From an uncultured Erythrobacteraceae bacterium (GTDB taxonomy: Bacteria > Pseudomonadota > Alphaproteobacteria > Sphingomonadales > Sphingomonadaceae), in NCBI GenBank assembly GCA_946482075.1, contig CAMLQG010000001.1, positions 17,576 through 81,575 of the forward strand: a DNA stretch of 64,000 bases. Direction: 5' to 3'. A program made the position numbers and the translations under genes. This document shows, one piece after another, positions 1 through 9,289 of the stretch. Every line of letters starts with the position of its first letter. Position 1 is the first letter of the stretch. The notes below the pieces were generated by a model, which saw nothing but the letters and a program-made list of their open reading frames with translations, was not told the origin of the DNA and searched no databases.

Positions 1-620
1 CGCGCGCGCTTCAGGCTGCGGACGGGATCGGATTGCAGGAAGCCCAGCGAACCGTGGCTGACCAGCGGATTGGCGGCGATGAACATCGCCACTTCCATGT
101 CATCGAAGGAGGGATAGCCCGCCCCCCAGGCGCCAAGCCGCCCCATCACGACCATCTTGCCGGACTGGTCGATCGTCAGCGTGGAGAAGTACTGATCCGA
201 TCCGAAGGCGGACAGGAAGCTCGGCAGCATGTAGAAGCCGGCGATGTTGAACATGCCGCCATTGCCGAGGAAGATCGCCATTCCTTCCGGCCCGTGCTTC
301 TCCAGGATCGGGCGCAGCTTCTCGGCGATCTCGTCAAGCGCCTGTTCGGAGGAGATCCGTTTGTAGGACCCGTCTTCCATCCGTTTCAGCGGATGCAGCA
401 GGCGGTTCTTGCCATGATGCGACACTTCCGGCTGACGCCCCTTGAAACAGGCATAGCCCTTGGTCAGCGGGCTGTCCTTGTCGCCCTTGACACCCAGGAT
501 GCGGTCGTTCTCGTCGATCGTGAGGACCACGCCGCAACCGCCGGAACAGATCCGGCAGAACGAGATCACGTCACGGGTCCTGTCGTCGACCTGCATCTTC
601 GGCTGGACAAGCACATTCAT
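1..620 (-). CDS. Molybdopterin oxidoreductase, N-terminal part (cut by window edge)
   Basis: The minus strand reads from an ATG at 618-620 without a stop to the left edge, giving about 206 residues. Residues 22, 25, 29 and 58 are cysteines in a C-x2-C-x3-C-x28-C arrangement, the N-terminal [4Fe-4S] site of the DMSO-reductase/formate dehydrogenase/nitrate reductase superfamily. The start of the molybdopterin fold follows (an Asn-Gly-Gly loop, then MFIAANPLVS near residues 178-187). The protein should be a redox enzyme that binds bis-MGD. No Tat signal is seen, so a cytoplasmic enzyme is likely. The substrate cannot be told from this fragment; the rest lies left of the window. Confidence 0.85.
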   Translation of the reverse strand, partial: MNVLVQPKMQVDDRTRDVISFCRICSGGCGVVLTIDENDRILGVKGDKDSPLTKGYACFKGRQPEVSHHGKNRLLHPLKRMEDGSYKRISSEQALDEIAEKLRPILEKHGPEGMAIFLGNGGMFNIAGFYMLPSFLSAFGSDQYFSTLTIDQSGKMVVMGRLGAWGAGYPSFDDMEVAMFIAANPLVSHGSLGFLQSDPVRSLKRA

Positions 621-839
621 CGCCGGCTTCCTCTCTCCACAACCCCGACAGGGTAGCACCCCACGCGCGGAGAGACAAAGAACGGGGACTGTCGAGATGC
701 GACAGGCAAGAAAAAGGGAACAATGGACAAATTGTTCCGCCCGCCCCGCGGGGCGTCATCATGGCTGTCACTATGAGGCGCCGGCCTCCTTGGCCGCCTG
801 CGTCATCGTCGGCCGCCAGGCGCGACGCACGGTTTCCGG

Positions 840-1178
840 CTACAGCGCGTTGTCGCCGGTTTCGCCGGTGCGAATCCGCACGGATGCTTCGAGGTCGAGA
901 AGGAAAATCTTGCCGTCGCCGATCGCGCCGGTCCCGGCGGAGTTCTGGATCGCTTCCACCACGCTCTGCGCGATCGTATCGCTGACCGCGATTTCGATCT
1001 TCACCTTGGGCACCATATTGGTGGCGTATTCCGCCCCCCGATAGATCTCCGTCTGGCCCTTCTGCCGTCCGAAGCCTTTTACTTCCGACGCGGTCAGACC
1101 GGCGACGCCCACCGCGTTCAACGCTTCGCGCACATCGTCGAGCTTGTGCGGCTTGATGATCGCAATGATGTATTTCAT
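840..1178 (-). CDS. glnK: PII nitrogen regulatory protein (second copy)
   Basis: A 112-residue PII signalling protein. PII proteins sense ATP/ADP and 2-oxoglutarate and control AmtB, glutamine synthetase adenylylation and NtrB. The N-terminus MKYIIAIIKPHKLDDV, the T-loop [15 protein letters not shown] with the uridylylation tyrosine near residue 51, and the C-terminal RIRTGE signature are all present. I chose the internal ATG at 1178 because it starts at the conserved MKYIIAIIKP; the frame is open further upstream. It lies beyond a strong terminator after amtB, so it is either transcribed by read-through or from its own promoter. It differs from the upstream copy at many positions but has the same length. 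Confidence 0.96.
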   Translation of the reverse strand: MKYIIAIIKPHKLDDVREALNAVGVAGLTASEVKGFGRQKGQTEIYRGAEYATNMVPKVKIEIAVSDTIAQSVVEAIQNSAGTGAIGDGKIFLLDLEASVRIRTGETGDNAL

Positions 1179-1248
1179 CCCAAACCCCTTGTTTCCAGTC
1201 TGTCGCGCATACCCCCCGGCCACGCGAACGCGTTACCCAAGCTAAACG

Positions 1249-1279
1249 AAAAAAGGGCCGGAGCAACTAGGCTCCGGCC
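1249..1279 (-). terminator. Rho-independent terminator after amtB
   Basis: On the minus strand a perfect 9-bp GC stem (GGCCGGAGC / GCTCCGGCC, 6-nt loop) is followed by six T residues. It lies 80 bp after the amtB stop and before the second glnK, so it should separate the glnK-amtB transcript from the downstream glnK at least partly. Confidence 0.85.
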
Positions 1280-1359
1280 ATTCAGTTTGTGTTCGCAGGA
1301 GGAACACCGGTAGGCGGGGTCGGGAGGAGAGGAGGAATCCAACCCCGCCAAACTCGAGA

Positions 1360-2736
1360 TCAGTTGTAAGCGCGCTCCCCGTGCTCGCCGAGGTCGAGAC
1401 CTTCGACTTCCACTTCGGGGGAGACCCGCAGTCCGGTGACGATCTTGGCAATGAAGATCGCGATCGCGGTGCCGATGGCGGCCCAGACGATCGTGGTCGC
1501 GACTGCCTGGATCTGGACCAGCGTCTGCGCGCCCATGGTCACCGAACCATCGCCCGGGCCACCGAGCGAGGGATCGTGCAGGATGCCGGTGCCGATGGCG
1601 CCGACGATGCCGCCGATGCCGTGGATGCCGAAGGCGTCCAGCGAATCATCGTAGCCGAGCTTGGGCTTGATCTTCGCGACGGCGAAGAAGCAGATGATCG
1701 AGGCAACCGCACCGAGCACGACCGCACCGAACACCCCGACATTGCCCGCAGCCGGAGTCACCGCGACGAGGCCGGCGATGATGCCCGAGCAGAAGCCCAG
1801 AGCCGAAGGCTTGTGGCCCATCGCCCGCTCGGCGAGCATCCAGAAGAGGCTGGCGGCAGCGGTGGCGACGAAGGTGTTGATCATGGCGAGGCCCGCGGTG
1901 CCGTCGGCTTCGAGTTCCGAACCGACGTTGAAGCCGAACCAACCCACCCACAGCAGACCGGTACCGATCATGGTCATGACCAGCGAGTGCGGCGGCATCG
2001 GCTCGGACGGGTAGCCCTTGCGCTTGCCGAGGATGATGGCGGCAACAAGCGCGGACACACCGGCGTTGATGTGCACCACCGTACCGCCGGCGAAGTCCAG
2101 AGCGCCCATTTCGAAGAAGAGGCCGCCGCCCGCCCACACCATGTGCGCGACAGGGAAATAGACGATCGTCAGCCAGACGGCGATGAACACCATCACGGCC
2201 GAGAACTTCATGCGTTCCACGGTGGCGCCCAGGACGAGCGCGCCGGTGATCGCGGCGAAGGTCATCTGGAAGCAGATGAAGACATATTCGCTGATCACTT
2301 CATCGGAGAAGGTGGCAGCGGTGCTGTCGGACGTGACGCCGGCAAGGAAGTACTTGCCCCAGCTGAAGAAGGCGTTGCCTTCCGGACCGAAGGCGGTGCC
2401 GTAGCCCCACATGATCCAGATCAGCATGCCGAGCGCGGCAGCCGCGCCGATCTGCGTCATGGTGGACAGCATGTTCTTGGAACGGGTCAGACCGCCGTAG
2501 AACAGGGCGAGGCCCGGCAGGATCATCATCATGACCAGGACGGTCGACGTCATCATCCAGGCGTTATTGCCGGGATTGGGAACGGCAGCGGCCGCTTCCG
2601 CGGCGGCGGCAGCAGGAGCCGCGACGGCGGCGGGAGCGGCTGCGACAGCTTCTGCAGCGGCTTCCTGCGCCCAGGCGGCAGTGGCGGCGAGCGACGCACC
2701 AAGCGCGCCGGCGCCACAAACAAGTTTGCGGATCAT
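1360..2736 (-). CDS. amtB: Ammonium transporter
   Basis: A 458-residue Amt-family channel that conducts NH3/NH4+ across the inner membrane. A cleavable signal peptide (MIRKLVCGAGALGASLAATA...AWA) is followed by an Ala-rich linker of about 35 residues. The mature part begins with NNAWMMTSTVLVMMMILPGLALFYGGL, the typical first helix, and carries about eleven membrane segments with the conserved DFAGGTVVHINAG region. I start at the ATG at 2736, since the longer frame would put a hydrophilic extension before the signal peptide. It sits 29 bp downstream of glnK, the usual partner: under ammonium sufficiency GlnK docks on AmtB and blocks the pore. Confidence 0.97.
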   Translation of the reverse strand: MIRKLVCGAGALGASLAATAAWAQEAAAEAVAAAPAAVAAPAAAAAEAAAAVPNPGNNAWMMTSTVLVMMMILPGLALFYGGLTRSKNMLSTMTQIGAAAALGMLIWIMWGYGTAFGPEGNAFFSWGKYFLAGVTSDSTAATFSDEVISEYVFICFQMTFAAITGALVLGATVERMKFSAVMVFIAVWLTIVYFPVAHMVWAGGGLFFEMGALDFAGGTVVHINAGVSALVAAIILGKRKGYPSEPMPPHSLVMTMIGTGLLWVGWFGFNVGSELEADGTAGLAMINTFVATAAASLFWMLAERAMGHKPSALGFCSGIIAGLVAVTPAAGNVGVFGAVVLGAVASIICFFAVAKIKPKLGYDDSLDAFGIHGIGGIVGAIGTGILHDPSLGGPGDGSVTMGAQTLVQIQAVATTIVWAAIGTAIAIFIAKIVTGLRVSPEVEVEGLDLGEHGERAYN

Positions 2737-2765
2737 AGTGTTACCCCTCGTGTGACAGGCGCCGC

Positions 2766-3116
<351 letters not shown>

Positions 3117-3152
3117 CTAGCCTGCCGGACGAAACCCGGCTCAAGGGACCAT

Positions 3153-3169
3153 TGCAAAGGGTGTGCCAA
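3153..3169 (-). promoter_or_regulatory. Sigma-54 promoter of glnK-amtB
   Basis: On the minus strand TTGGCAC (-24) and TTGCA (-12) are separated by 5 bases, which matches the sigma-54 consensus TGGCAC-N5-TTGC with correct GG/GC spacing. It is about 50 bp upstream of the glnK start, which suits an NtrC-controlled nitrogen-starvation operon. Confidence 0.82.
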
Positions 3170-3213
3170 ACGCAGGAATCCGCGCTTTAACTTCTGGTTA
3201 ACCTTTTCGGTGA

Positions 3214-3957
3214 TCAGGCGGAAGCGTGAGTTGCGCTCGAATCTTGTGCAACTGCACAAAAACTGGGCAGCGCCAACCGCGCCCAGACGGGCAGATGATC
3301 GGAACCGCGCGCCGATAACGGACTGCGATGCACGCCGGTTCCCACGCAATCCCACCCGGCCGACACGACGATGCGATCGAGCTGGGCGACCGGCTGGCGG
3401 CTGGGATAGCTCCGTCCCGGAGCGATCACCCGCCAGTCCTCGCCGAACTCACGCAGGCAGCCGCCGCGCGGGGACCATTCGTTGAAATCGCCCATCAGCA
3501 CGGTCGGGCAGGATGCTTCGCGCACGCGGACATGATCGAGCACCGCACGCACCTGATCGCGGCGGCGGAGACCCGACAGATCCAGATGCATGCCGATGAT
3601 GCGCAGCCTTCGGTCATCGACCATCAGATCGGCCCGCACCGCGCCCCGCGGTTCCAGCATGGGCAGCACCAGCGCTTCCGCTTCGACGATCTCGATTCCG
3701 CGCCGCACCAGGATCGCATTGCCGTGCCAGCCAATGCTTTCGACCCGGCGGGCCAGCGGGACGATCTGCCAGTGATGTTCCTCCAGCAGCTGGCGCGGGA
3801 GCGCCGAGATTCGCCGTCCGAAGCGGCGATCGGCTTCCTGGAGCGCGATCACATCCGCGCCGAGTTCGTGCAACACCGCTAGAATGCGCCCCGGATCGCG
3901 TCTGCGGTCCAGGCCGATGGCCTTGCGGATGTTGTAGCTGGCGAAGACGAGTTCCAC
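3214..3957 (-). CDS. Endonuclease/exonuclease/phosphatase (EEP) family hydrolase
   Basis: A 247-residue EEP-fold protein: FASYNIRKAIG at the N-terminus, the metal ligand in LQEADRRFG, HLDLS, the catalytic GDFNEW and C-terminal SDHLPV. The family cleaves phosphodiesters in DNA, RNA or lipids; the exact substrate is not clear. The open frame runs much further upstream, but that part is antisense-type translation of prfC. The likely start is the GTG at 3957, just before VELVFASYN, 48 bp after prfC. No signal peptide is visible. Sphingomonad EEP proteins of this size are usually annotated only by family. Confidence 0.85.
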   Translation of the reverse strand: MELVFASYNIRKAIGLDRRRDPGRILAVLHELGADVIALQEADRRFGRRISALPRQLLEEHHWQIVPLARRVESIGWHGNAILVRRGIEIVEAEALVLPMLEPRGAVRADLMVDDRRLRIIGMHLDLSGLRRRDQVRAVLDHVRVREASCPTVLMGDFNEWSPRGGCLREFGEDWRVIAPGRSYPSRQPVAQLDRIVVSAGWDCVGTGVHRSPLSARGSDHLPVWARLALPSFCAVAQDSSATHASA

Positions 3958-4004
3958 GACGGACCTGTCAACGCAAGCGTGGAAAGAGGCGTTCCACGAA
4001 CAGC

Positions 4005-5528
4005 TCAGCGCTCCTTGGTCGCGCCGAAGGTAAGCTCGGGGTTCTTTTCCTGCTGATAGCCGACATCCCAGGGCGATTTGGCGAGGAAGACGAGATCGCC
4101 ATCGCGGTCCCGCGCAAGATTGGCGCGGTTGAAGCGCCCGAACTCGTCCATTGCCGTATCCGCGCCTTTCAGCCAGCGCGCCGTGGCGAAGGGCGCGGGT
4201 TCCAGCACGGCCTCCACCTTGTATTCCGCTTCCAGCCGCGAGATCAGGACTTCGAGCTGGAGCTGGCCGACCACGCCGACGATCCACTGGCCGCCGATCT
4301 CCGGATAGAACACCTGGATCACGCCTTCTTCGGACAGATCGTCCAGCGCCTTGCGCAGCTGCTTGGTCTTCGTGGGATCGCGCAGCACGACGCGACGCAG
4401 GATTTCCGGCGCGAAATTGGGCAGGCCGGTGAAGCGGACGCTGTTCTTCTCGCTCAGCGTGTCGCCCACCCGCAGCGTGCCGTGATTGGGAATGCCGATG
4501 ATGTCGCCGGCTTCGGCAGTGTCCGCCAGTTCGCGGTCCTGGGCGAAGAACAGGATCGGCGAATGGACCGCGATCGGCTTGCCGAGGCCCGATGGCGTCA
4601 GCTTCATGCCTCGCCTGAACGTTCCCGAGACCATCCGCATGAACGCGATCCGGTCGCGATGCTGCGGGTCCATATTGGCCTGCACCTTGAAGATGAAGCC
4701 CGTGACCTCGTCGCGCTCCGGCGTGATCTCGCCTGCGTCGGACGGCTGCGGGCGCGGCGGGGGGGCGAATTGCGCGATCGCCTCGATCAGTTCGGACACG
4801 CCGAAATTCTTGAGCGCGGAGCCGAAATAGACCGGCGTGAGGTCGCCGTGGCGATAGGCCTCGATATCGAATTCGGGATAGCCCATGCGCGCGAGTTCGA
4901 TCTCTTCGGCGATCTCTTCCGGCAGGCCGGGCGCATGGTCCCGCTGACCGAGGAATTCGCGCGACGGTCCTTCCGGGCGGCTGACCGCGCCGCTGGCAAA
5001 ATCGAGCACGCCTTCGAAGGTGCCACCCATGCCGACGGGCCAGCTCATCGGGCAGACGTCCAGCGCCAGCATGTCGGCTACTTCGTCCAGCAGTTCGAAC
5101 CCGGCGCGGCCTTCGCGGTCGACCTTGTTCACGAAAGTGATGATCGGGACGGAGCGCAGGCGGCACACTTCGAACAGCTTGCGCGTCTGCGGCTCGATGC
5201 CCTTGGCGGCGTCGATCACCATGATCGCGGAATCGACCGCCGTCAGCGTGCGATAGGTGTCTTCCGAGAAGTCCTCGTGGCCCGGCGTGTCGAGCAGGTT
5301 GAACGTGATCCCGCCCCGTTCGAACGTCATCACGCTGGAAGTGACCGAGATGCCGCGCTGCTGCTCGATCTTCATCCAGTCGGACCGCGCGCGCCGCGCA
5401 GCCCCGCGCGCCTTCACCTCGCCCGCGAGATGGATCGCCCCGCCCTGCAGCAGGAGCTTTTCGGTCAACGTCGTCTTGCCGGCGTCAGGATGCGAGATGA
5501 TCGCAAAAGTGCGGCGATTGGACATCAT
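4005..5528 (-). CDS. prfC: Peptide chain release factor 3
   Basis: RF3 is a translational GTPase that recycles RF1/RF2 from the ribosome after peptide release. The 507-residue protein has the P-loop HPDAGKTT near residues 13-20, the switch II motif DTPGHEDF, the NKVD guanine-specificity motif, and the RF3-type C-terminal domains. Two ATGs (5528 and 5525) are adjacent; family members start MSNRRTFAIISHPDAGK. It lies 11 bp downstream of pheT on the same strand, so it probably shares its transcript. Confidence 0.97.
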   Translation of the reverse strand: MMSNRRTFAIISHPDAGKTTLTEKLLLQGGAIHLAGEVKARGAARRARSDWMKIEQQRGISVTSSVMTFERGGITFNLLDTPGHEDFSEDTYRTLTAVDSAIMVIDAAKGIEPQTRKLFEVCRLRSVPIITFVNKVDREGRAGFELLDEVADMLALDVCPMSWPVGMGGTFEGVLDFASGAVSRPEGPSREFLGQRDHAPGLPEEIAEEIELARMGYPEFDIEAYRHGDLTPVYFGSALKNFGVSELIEAIAQFAPPPRPQPSDAGEITPERDEVTGFIFKVQANMDPQHRDRIAFMRMVSGTFRRGMKLTPSGLGKPIAVHSPILFFAQDRELADTAEAGDIIGIPNHGTLRVGDTLSEKNSVRFTGLPNFAPEILRRVVLRDPTKTKQLRKALDDLSEEGVIQVFYPEIGGQWIVGVVGQLQLEVLISRLEAEYKVEAVLEPAPFATARWLKGADTAMDEFGRFNRANLARDRDGDLVFLAKSPWDVGYQQEKNPELTFGATKER

Positions 5529-5539
5529 ATGCTTCTCGT

Positions 5540-7933
5540 TCAGGCGCGCAACGTGGCGCCGAGCTTGCCGGCGGCGGCCACCACCTTGTCGGTGATCGCC
5601 TTCAGATCGGCTTCGGCATAGCTCTTCTCGCCCGGCTGCAACGTGACTTCGACAGCGAGCGACTTCTGCCCTTCCGGCACGCCCTGGCCAGTAAACACGT
5701 CGAACAGGCGGGCATCGACGATATTCGCCTTGTCCGCGCCTTTCACCAGTCGCACCAGATCGCTCGCCGGGAGTTCCGCCGGCACGAGGAATGCGAAATC
5801 GCGCGTTACAGCCTGCAGTGCCGGCGGCGCGTAAGCGGTACGGGCGAAGCTTGCCGCGCCCTTGCGGCCGGGGATCGCGTCGAGGAACAGTTCCACCGCC
5901 ATCACCGGCCCGTCGATATCGAAGGCTTCCAGCGTGCGCGGATGCAGCGCCCCGAAACGCGCCAGTACGTTCTTGGGGCCAAGCCGCAAAGTGGCGGAAC
6001 GGCCCGGATGGAACTGCGCACCAGCCTCGCCCAGGACCTGCAGATTGTCGACCGGCGCGCCGGCTTCCGCCAGCAGGGCCAGCGCTTCGGCCTTGGCATC
6101 GAACGCGTCGAACGGAGCCGCCTTGCCACTCGCCCAGCCGCGCGGCGTCTTCTCGCCCGCGAGCAACACCCCCAGCGTCAGCCGCTCGTCGCTGAGGCCG
6201 TCTTCGCCACGCAGATAACGGCGACCGAGCTCGAACAGCCGCACGCTCGTCGCGCCGCGATCGATGTTCCGCTTGGCGGCCCCGATCAGCCCCGGCAGCA
6301 GGGACGGACGCATGGCCTTCAGATCCTCGCTGATCGGGTTGTCAAGAATCCAGAGCGCCCCGTTCCCTTCGCTGAAATGCAGCGCATCCGCTTCGGGCAG
6401 GAAGGACCAGGTGACGGCTTCGTTCAGCCCGCGCGCGGCAGCAGCGCGGCGCAGGCGGCGCTCAACGGTCTGCGCTGGCGTAGCGGTCGGGCGCGCCACG
6501 CCATCGGCGCGTGGCAAGGCCACGCTTTCCACCCGGTCGATGCCGTGGATGCGGACGACTTCCTCGACGATGTCCGCCGGGCCATCCACGTCCGGACGCC
6601 AACTCGGCACGGCGATCGACCAGTCGCCACCGGCTTCGAAGCCCAGCGCCGCAAGTATGCGCTTCTGCTCGTCTGCCGGGATGGCAACGCCGCCCAGCTT
6701 CTCGGCCAGCGCGGGATCGTACTGCACCCGCTTCTCGTCAAGCGGCGGCTGCCCGGCGCGGACCACGTCCGACGCCTCGCCGCCGCAAATCTCGAGGATC
6801 AGCGCGGTCAGCAGTTCCAGCCCATCAGCGAGGAAGGCAGGATCGACACCGCGCTCGAACCGGCCTCGCGCATCGGAGGTGAGCCCGAGCTTGCGTCCCG
6901 TCGCCCCGATCCGCTCGGGGGAGAAATAGGCGACCTCCAGCAGCACATCGGTCGTCCCGTCCGAGACGCCGGAATGCGCGCCGCCCATAATGCCGGCGAT
7001 GTCGTGCACGCCGGCATCGTCGGCGATCACGGTCATCCCGCCATCGAGCGCATAGGTCTTATCATTGAGCGCCACCACTTCCTCGCCATCGCGCGCGCGG
7101 CGAGCGACGACTGCGCCGCTCAGCCTGGCAAGATCATAGGCGTGCGCCGGGCGACCATGGCCGAGCATGATGTAGTTGGTGATGTCGACCAGAGCGGAGA
7201 TCGGCCGCTGGCCCGCGCTGCGCAGCCGCGCCTGCAGCCATTCGGGCGACGGGCCATTGCGCACGCCGCGAATGACGCGACCGTAGAACGCCGGGCAGCC
7301 ATCGGCATCGTCCGTGCGGATTTCCACCGGGCACGGGAAACTGCCGGCCACTGCGCTGATCGCGCGCGGCTTCAGCGTGCCGAGGCCTGCGGCCGCAAGA
7401 TCGCGCGCGATGCCGTAGACGCCCATGCAATCCGGGCGGTTGGGCGTGATCGCCACGTCGAACACCGGATCGGCGCCGCGATAATCGGCAAAAGGCGTGC
7501 CCACGGGCGCATCGGCGGGCAGCTCGATGATGCCGGCGTGATCGTCGCCCAGCTCCAGCTCGCGCGAGGAGCACATCATGCCGTTGGATTCGACGCCCCG
7601 GATCGCGCTCCTGCGCAGTTCCATGCCGTTGGCGGGCACGATCGCGCCGGCCGTCCCGAGCACGCCGATCAGGCCCGCACGCGCATTGGGCGCGCCGCAG
7701 ACGACCTGCAGCGGATCGCCCGCACCCGTATCGACCGTCAGCACCTGCAGCTTGTCGGCCTGGGGATGCGGGGCGGCCGTCAGCACCTTGGCCACGCGGA
7801 AGCCCGCGAGCTTCTCGGCCGGATCCTCGATCCCTTCGACCTCGATGCCGATCGCGTTCAGCTTCGCGGAAATGGCCGCCACGTCGGCATCCGTATCGAG
7901 ATGGTCCTTGAGCCAGGAAAGCGAGAACTTCAT
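5540..7933 (-). CDS. pheT: Phenylalanyl-tRNA synthetase beta subunit
   Basis: A 797-residue beta subunit of the alpha2-beta2 PheRS, which charges tRNA-Phe and edits mis-charged Tyr. Visible parts are the N-terminal MKFSLSWLKDHLDTDADVA, the EMAP-II-like tRNA-binding domain near residues 40-150, the B3/B4 editing domain, B5, the core synthetase-like domain, and the C-terminal ferredoxin-fold anticodon-binding domain (VTRDFAFLVP onward). Length matches the family. It is separated from pheS by 193 bp that contain an inverted repeat, which is unusual because the two genes are normally adjacent. Confidence 0.98.
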   Translation of the reverse strand: MKFSLSWLKDHLDTDADVAAISAKLNAIGIEVEGIEDPAEKLAGFRVAKVLTAAPHPQADKLQVLTVDTGAGDPLQVVCGAPNARAGLIGVLGTAGAIVPANGMELRRSAIRGVESNGMMCSSRELELGDDHAGIIELPADAPVGTPFADYRGADPVFDVAITPNRPDCMGVYGIARDLAAAGLGTLKPRAISAVAGSFPCPVEIRTDDADGCPAFYGRVIRGVRNGPSPEWLQARLRSAGQRPISALVDITNYIMLGHGRPAHAYDLARLSGAVVARRARDGEEVVALNDKTYALDGGMTVIADDAGVHDIAGIMGGAHSGVSDGTTDVLLEVAYFSPERIGATGRKLGLTSDARGRFERGVDPAFLADGLELLTALILEICGGEASDVVRAGQPPLDEKRVQYDPALAEKLGGVAIPADEQKRILAALGFEAGGDWSIAVPSWRPDVDGPADIVEEVVRIHGIDRVESVALPRADGVARPTATPAQTVERRLRRAAAARGLNEAVTWSFLPEADALHFSEGNGALWILDNPISEDLKAMRPSLLPGLIGAAKRNIDRGATSVRLFELGRRYLRGEDGLSDERLTLGVLLAGEKTPRGWASGKAAPFDAFDAKAEALALLAEAGAPVDNLQVLGEAGAQFHPGRSATLRLGPKNVLARFGALHPRTLEAFDIDGPVMAVELFLDAIPGRKGAASFARTAYAPPALQAVTRDFAFLVPAELPASDLVRLVKGADKANIVDARLFDVFTGQGVPEGQKSLAVEVTLQPGEKSYAEADLKAITDKVVAAAGKLGATLRA

Positions 7934-7970
7934 CGTGCGACCTCTGGGGCCCGGGAAGGGTATGAATGGG

Positions 7971-8118
7971 TTCGCGCGGAGGCGCGGAGGCGCAGGGATG
8001 CCGCGCTTAGGGCGAAGCCCGCTTTCCGATCAAGGGTTCCGCGAGGGGCACCCTGGATAGGATCGATACGCCTTGCGTCACGAGGCGCTCTCTCCGCGTC
8101 TCCGCGCCTCCGCGTGAA
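7971..8118. repeat. Intergenic inverted repeat between pheS and pheT
   Basis: Arms 7971-7998 and 8091-8118 are inverted copies that match at about 24 of 28 positions, built on the unit CGCGGAGGCGCGGAG. About 90 bp separate the arms. The element fills most of the pheS-pheT gap, has no ORF of its own, and looks like a dispersed palindromic element of the REP/MITE type. Confidence 0.75.
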
Positions 8119-8126
8119 AATCATCG

Positions 8127-9239
8127 TCATGCGCCTGCTCCCCTTGGCGCTCCCACGCCGGCCGAAAGGGTCGGCTGGTCGAAGGCGGAGAAGCCGTAAT
8201 GCCTTAGCCAGCGGATATCGCCGTCGAAGAAGGCGCGCAGATCGTCCATCCCGTATTTCAGCATGGCGAGGCGATCGACGCCGACGCCGAAGGCAAAGCC
8301 CTGCCATTCGTTCGGATCGAGGCCCGACATCTCCAGCACGTGGGCATTGACCATGCCGGAGCCGAGCAGCTCCATCCAGCCATGGCCCGGCGCATCGCCG
8401 CCGCCGCCGAGTACGCGTTTCCCGTTCTCGATCGCGAAGCCGACATCCACTTCCACCGAAGGCTCGGTGAAAGGGAAGTAGCTGGGGCGCAGGCGCAGGA
8501 CGATATCCTCTCGCTCGAAGAAGGCTTTGAGGAAAGTCTCCAGCGTCCATTTGAGGTGGCCCAGATGGATGCCCTTGTCGATCACTAGGCCTTCCACTTG
8601 GTGGAACATCGGCGTGTGCGTGGCATCGCTGTCCGAACGATAGACCCGGCCCGGCGCGATGATGCGCACCGGGGCGCCCTGCGCCATCATCGTGCGGACC
8701 TGCACCGGGCTGGTGTGCGTGCGCAGCAGCATGCGGCCACCGTCAGGCGAGGCATCGGGGAAATAGAACGTGTCATGCATTGCGCGTGCCGGATGGCTTT
8801 CCGGCATGTTGAGCGCGGTGAAATTATGCCAGTCGTCCTCGATCTCCGGGCCGGAGGCGACAGCGAAGCCCATATCGGCGAAGATTTCCGCCAGCTCGTC
8901 CATCACCTGGGCGACCGGGTGGACCGATCCGCGCGGCGCATCGGGCGCGGGAAGCGAAAGGTCGAGCCTCTCGCTCGCGAACTGGGCGTCGAGCGCGGCC
9001 GCGTCGAGCGCGGCCTTGCGCTCCGCGATCGCGTCGGACACGTCTTGGCGCAGCCCTTGGATACGCGGTCCTTCCACCAGCCGCTCTTCCGGCGACATCT
9101 GGCCGAGCGTCTTCAGAAGCTGGCTGATCCAGCCCTGCTTGCCGAGAGCTGCGACACGTTCCGCCTCCAGCGCCTCGATCGTGGCGGCACCGGCGATCGC
9201 GGCAAGCGCGGTTTCCTTGGTCTGATCCTGACTAGTCAT
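8127..9239 (-). CDS. pheS: Phenylalanyl-tRNA synthetase alpha subunit
   Basis: A 370-residue catalytic subunit of PheRS. An N-terminal coiled-coil arm (residues 1-100) binds tRNA-Phe. The class II catalytic domain shows motif 2 with [12 protein letters not shown] and motif 3 with [20 protein letters not shown] near the end. The last 14 residues or so extend past the usual family end and are Gly/Ala-rich. It is the upstream partner of pheT and lies downstream of rpmI-rplT, the common bacterial neighbourhood. Confidence 0.98.
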   Translation of the reverse strand: MTSQDQTKETALAAIAGAATIEALEAERVAALGKQGWISQLLKTLGQMSPEERLVEGPRIQGLRQDVSDAIAERKAALDAAALDAQFASERLDLSLPAPDAPRGSVHPVAQVMDELAEIFADMGFAVASGPEIEDDWHNFTALNMPESHPARAMHDTFYFPDASPDGGRMLLRTHTSPVQVRTMMAQGAPVRIIAPGRVYRSDSDATHTPMFHQVEGLVIDKGIHLGHLKWTLETFLKAFFEREDIVLRLRPSYFPFTEPSVEVDVGFAIENGKRVLGGGGDAPGHGWMELLGSGMVNAHVLEMSGLDPNEWQGFAFGVGVDRLAMLKYGMDDLRAFFDGDIRWLRHYGFSAFDQPTLSAGVGAPRGAGA

Positions 9240-9289
9240 GGCGAATGGCCGCTAGCGTGGTTTGGGCGCAAAGCAAAGCGCCGCGCGCA

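Noticed and set aside
750..839. Extra coding segment after the second glnK
   Set aside because: The frame continues for about 22 codons past the glnK stop with protein-like residues, but there is no start codon or support for read-through.
3958..5166. Upstream extension of the EEP hydrolase frame
   Set aside because: It runs through prfC in another frame and gives Arg/Ala-rich low-complexity sequence; the real gene starts at the GTG at 3957.
5942..8350. 802-codon plus-strand frame across pheT and the repeat
   Set aside because: Spans the pheT gene, an intergenic repeat and pheS in antisense; no domain and no plausible start site.
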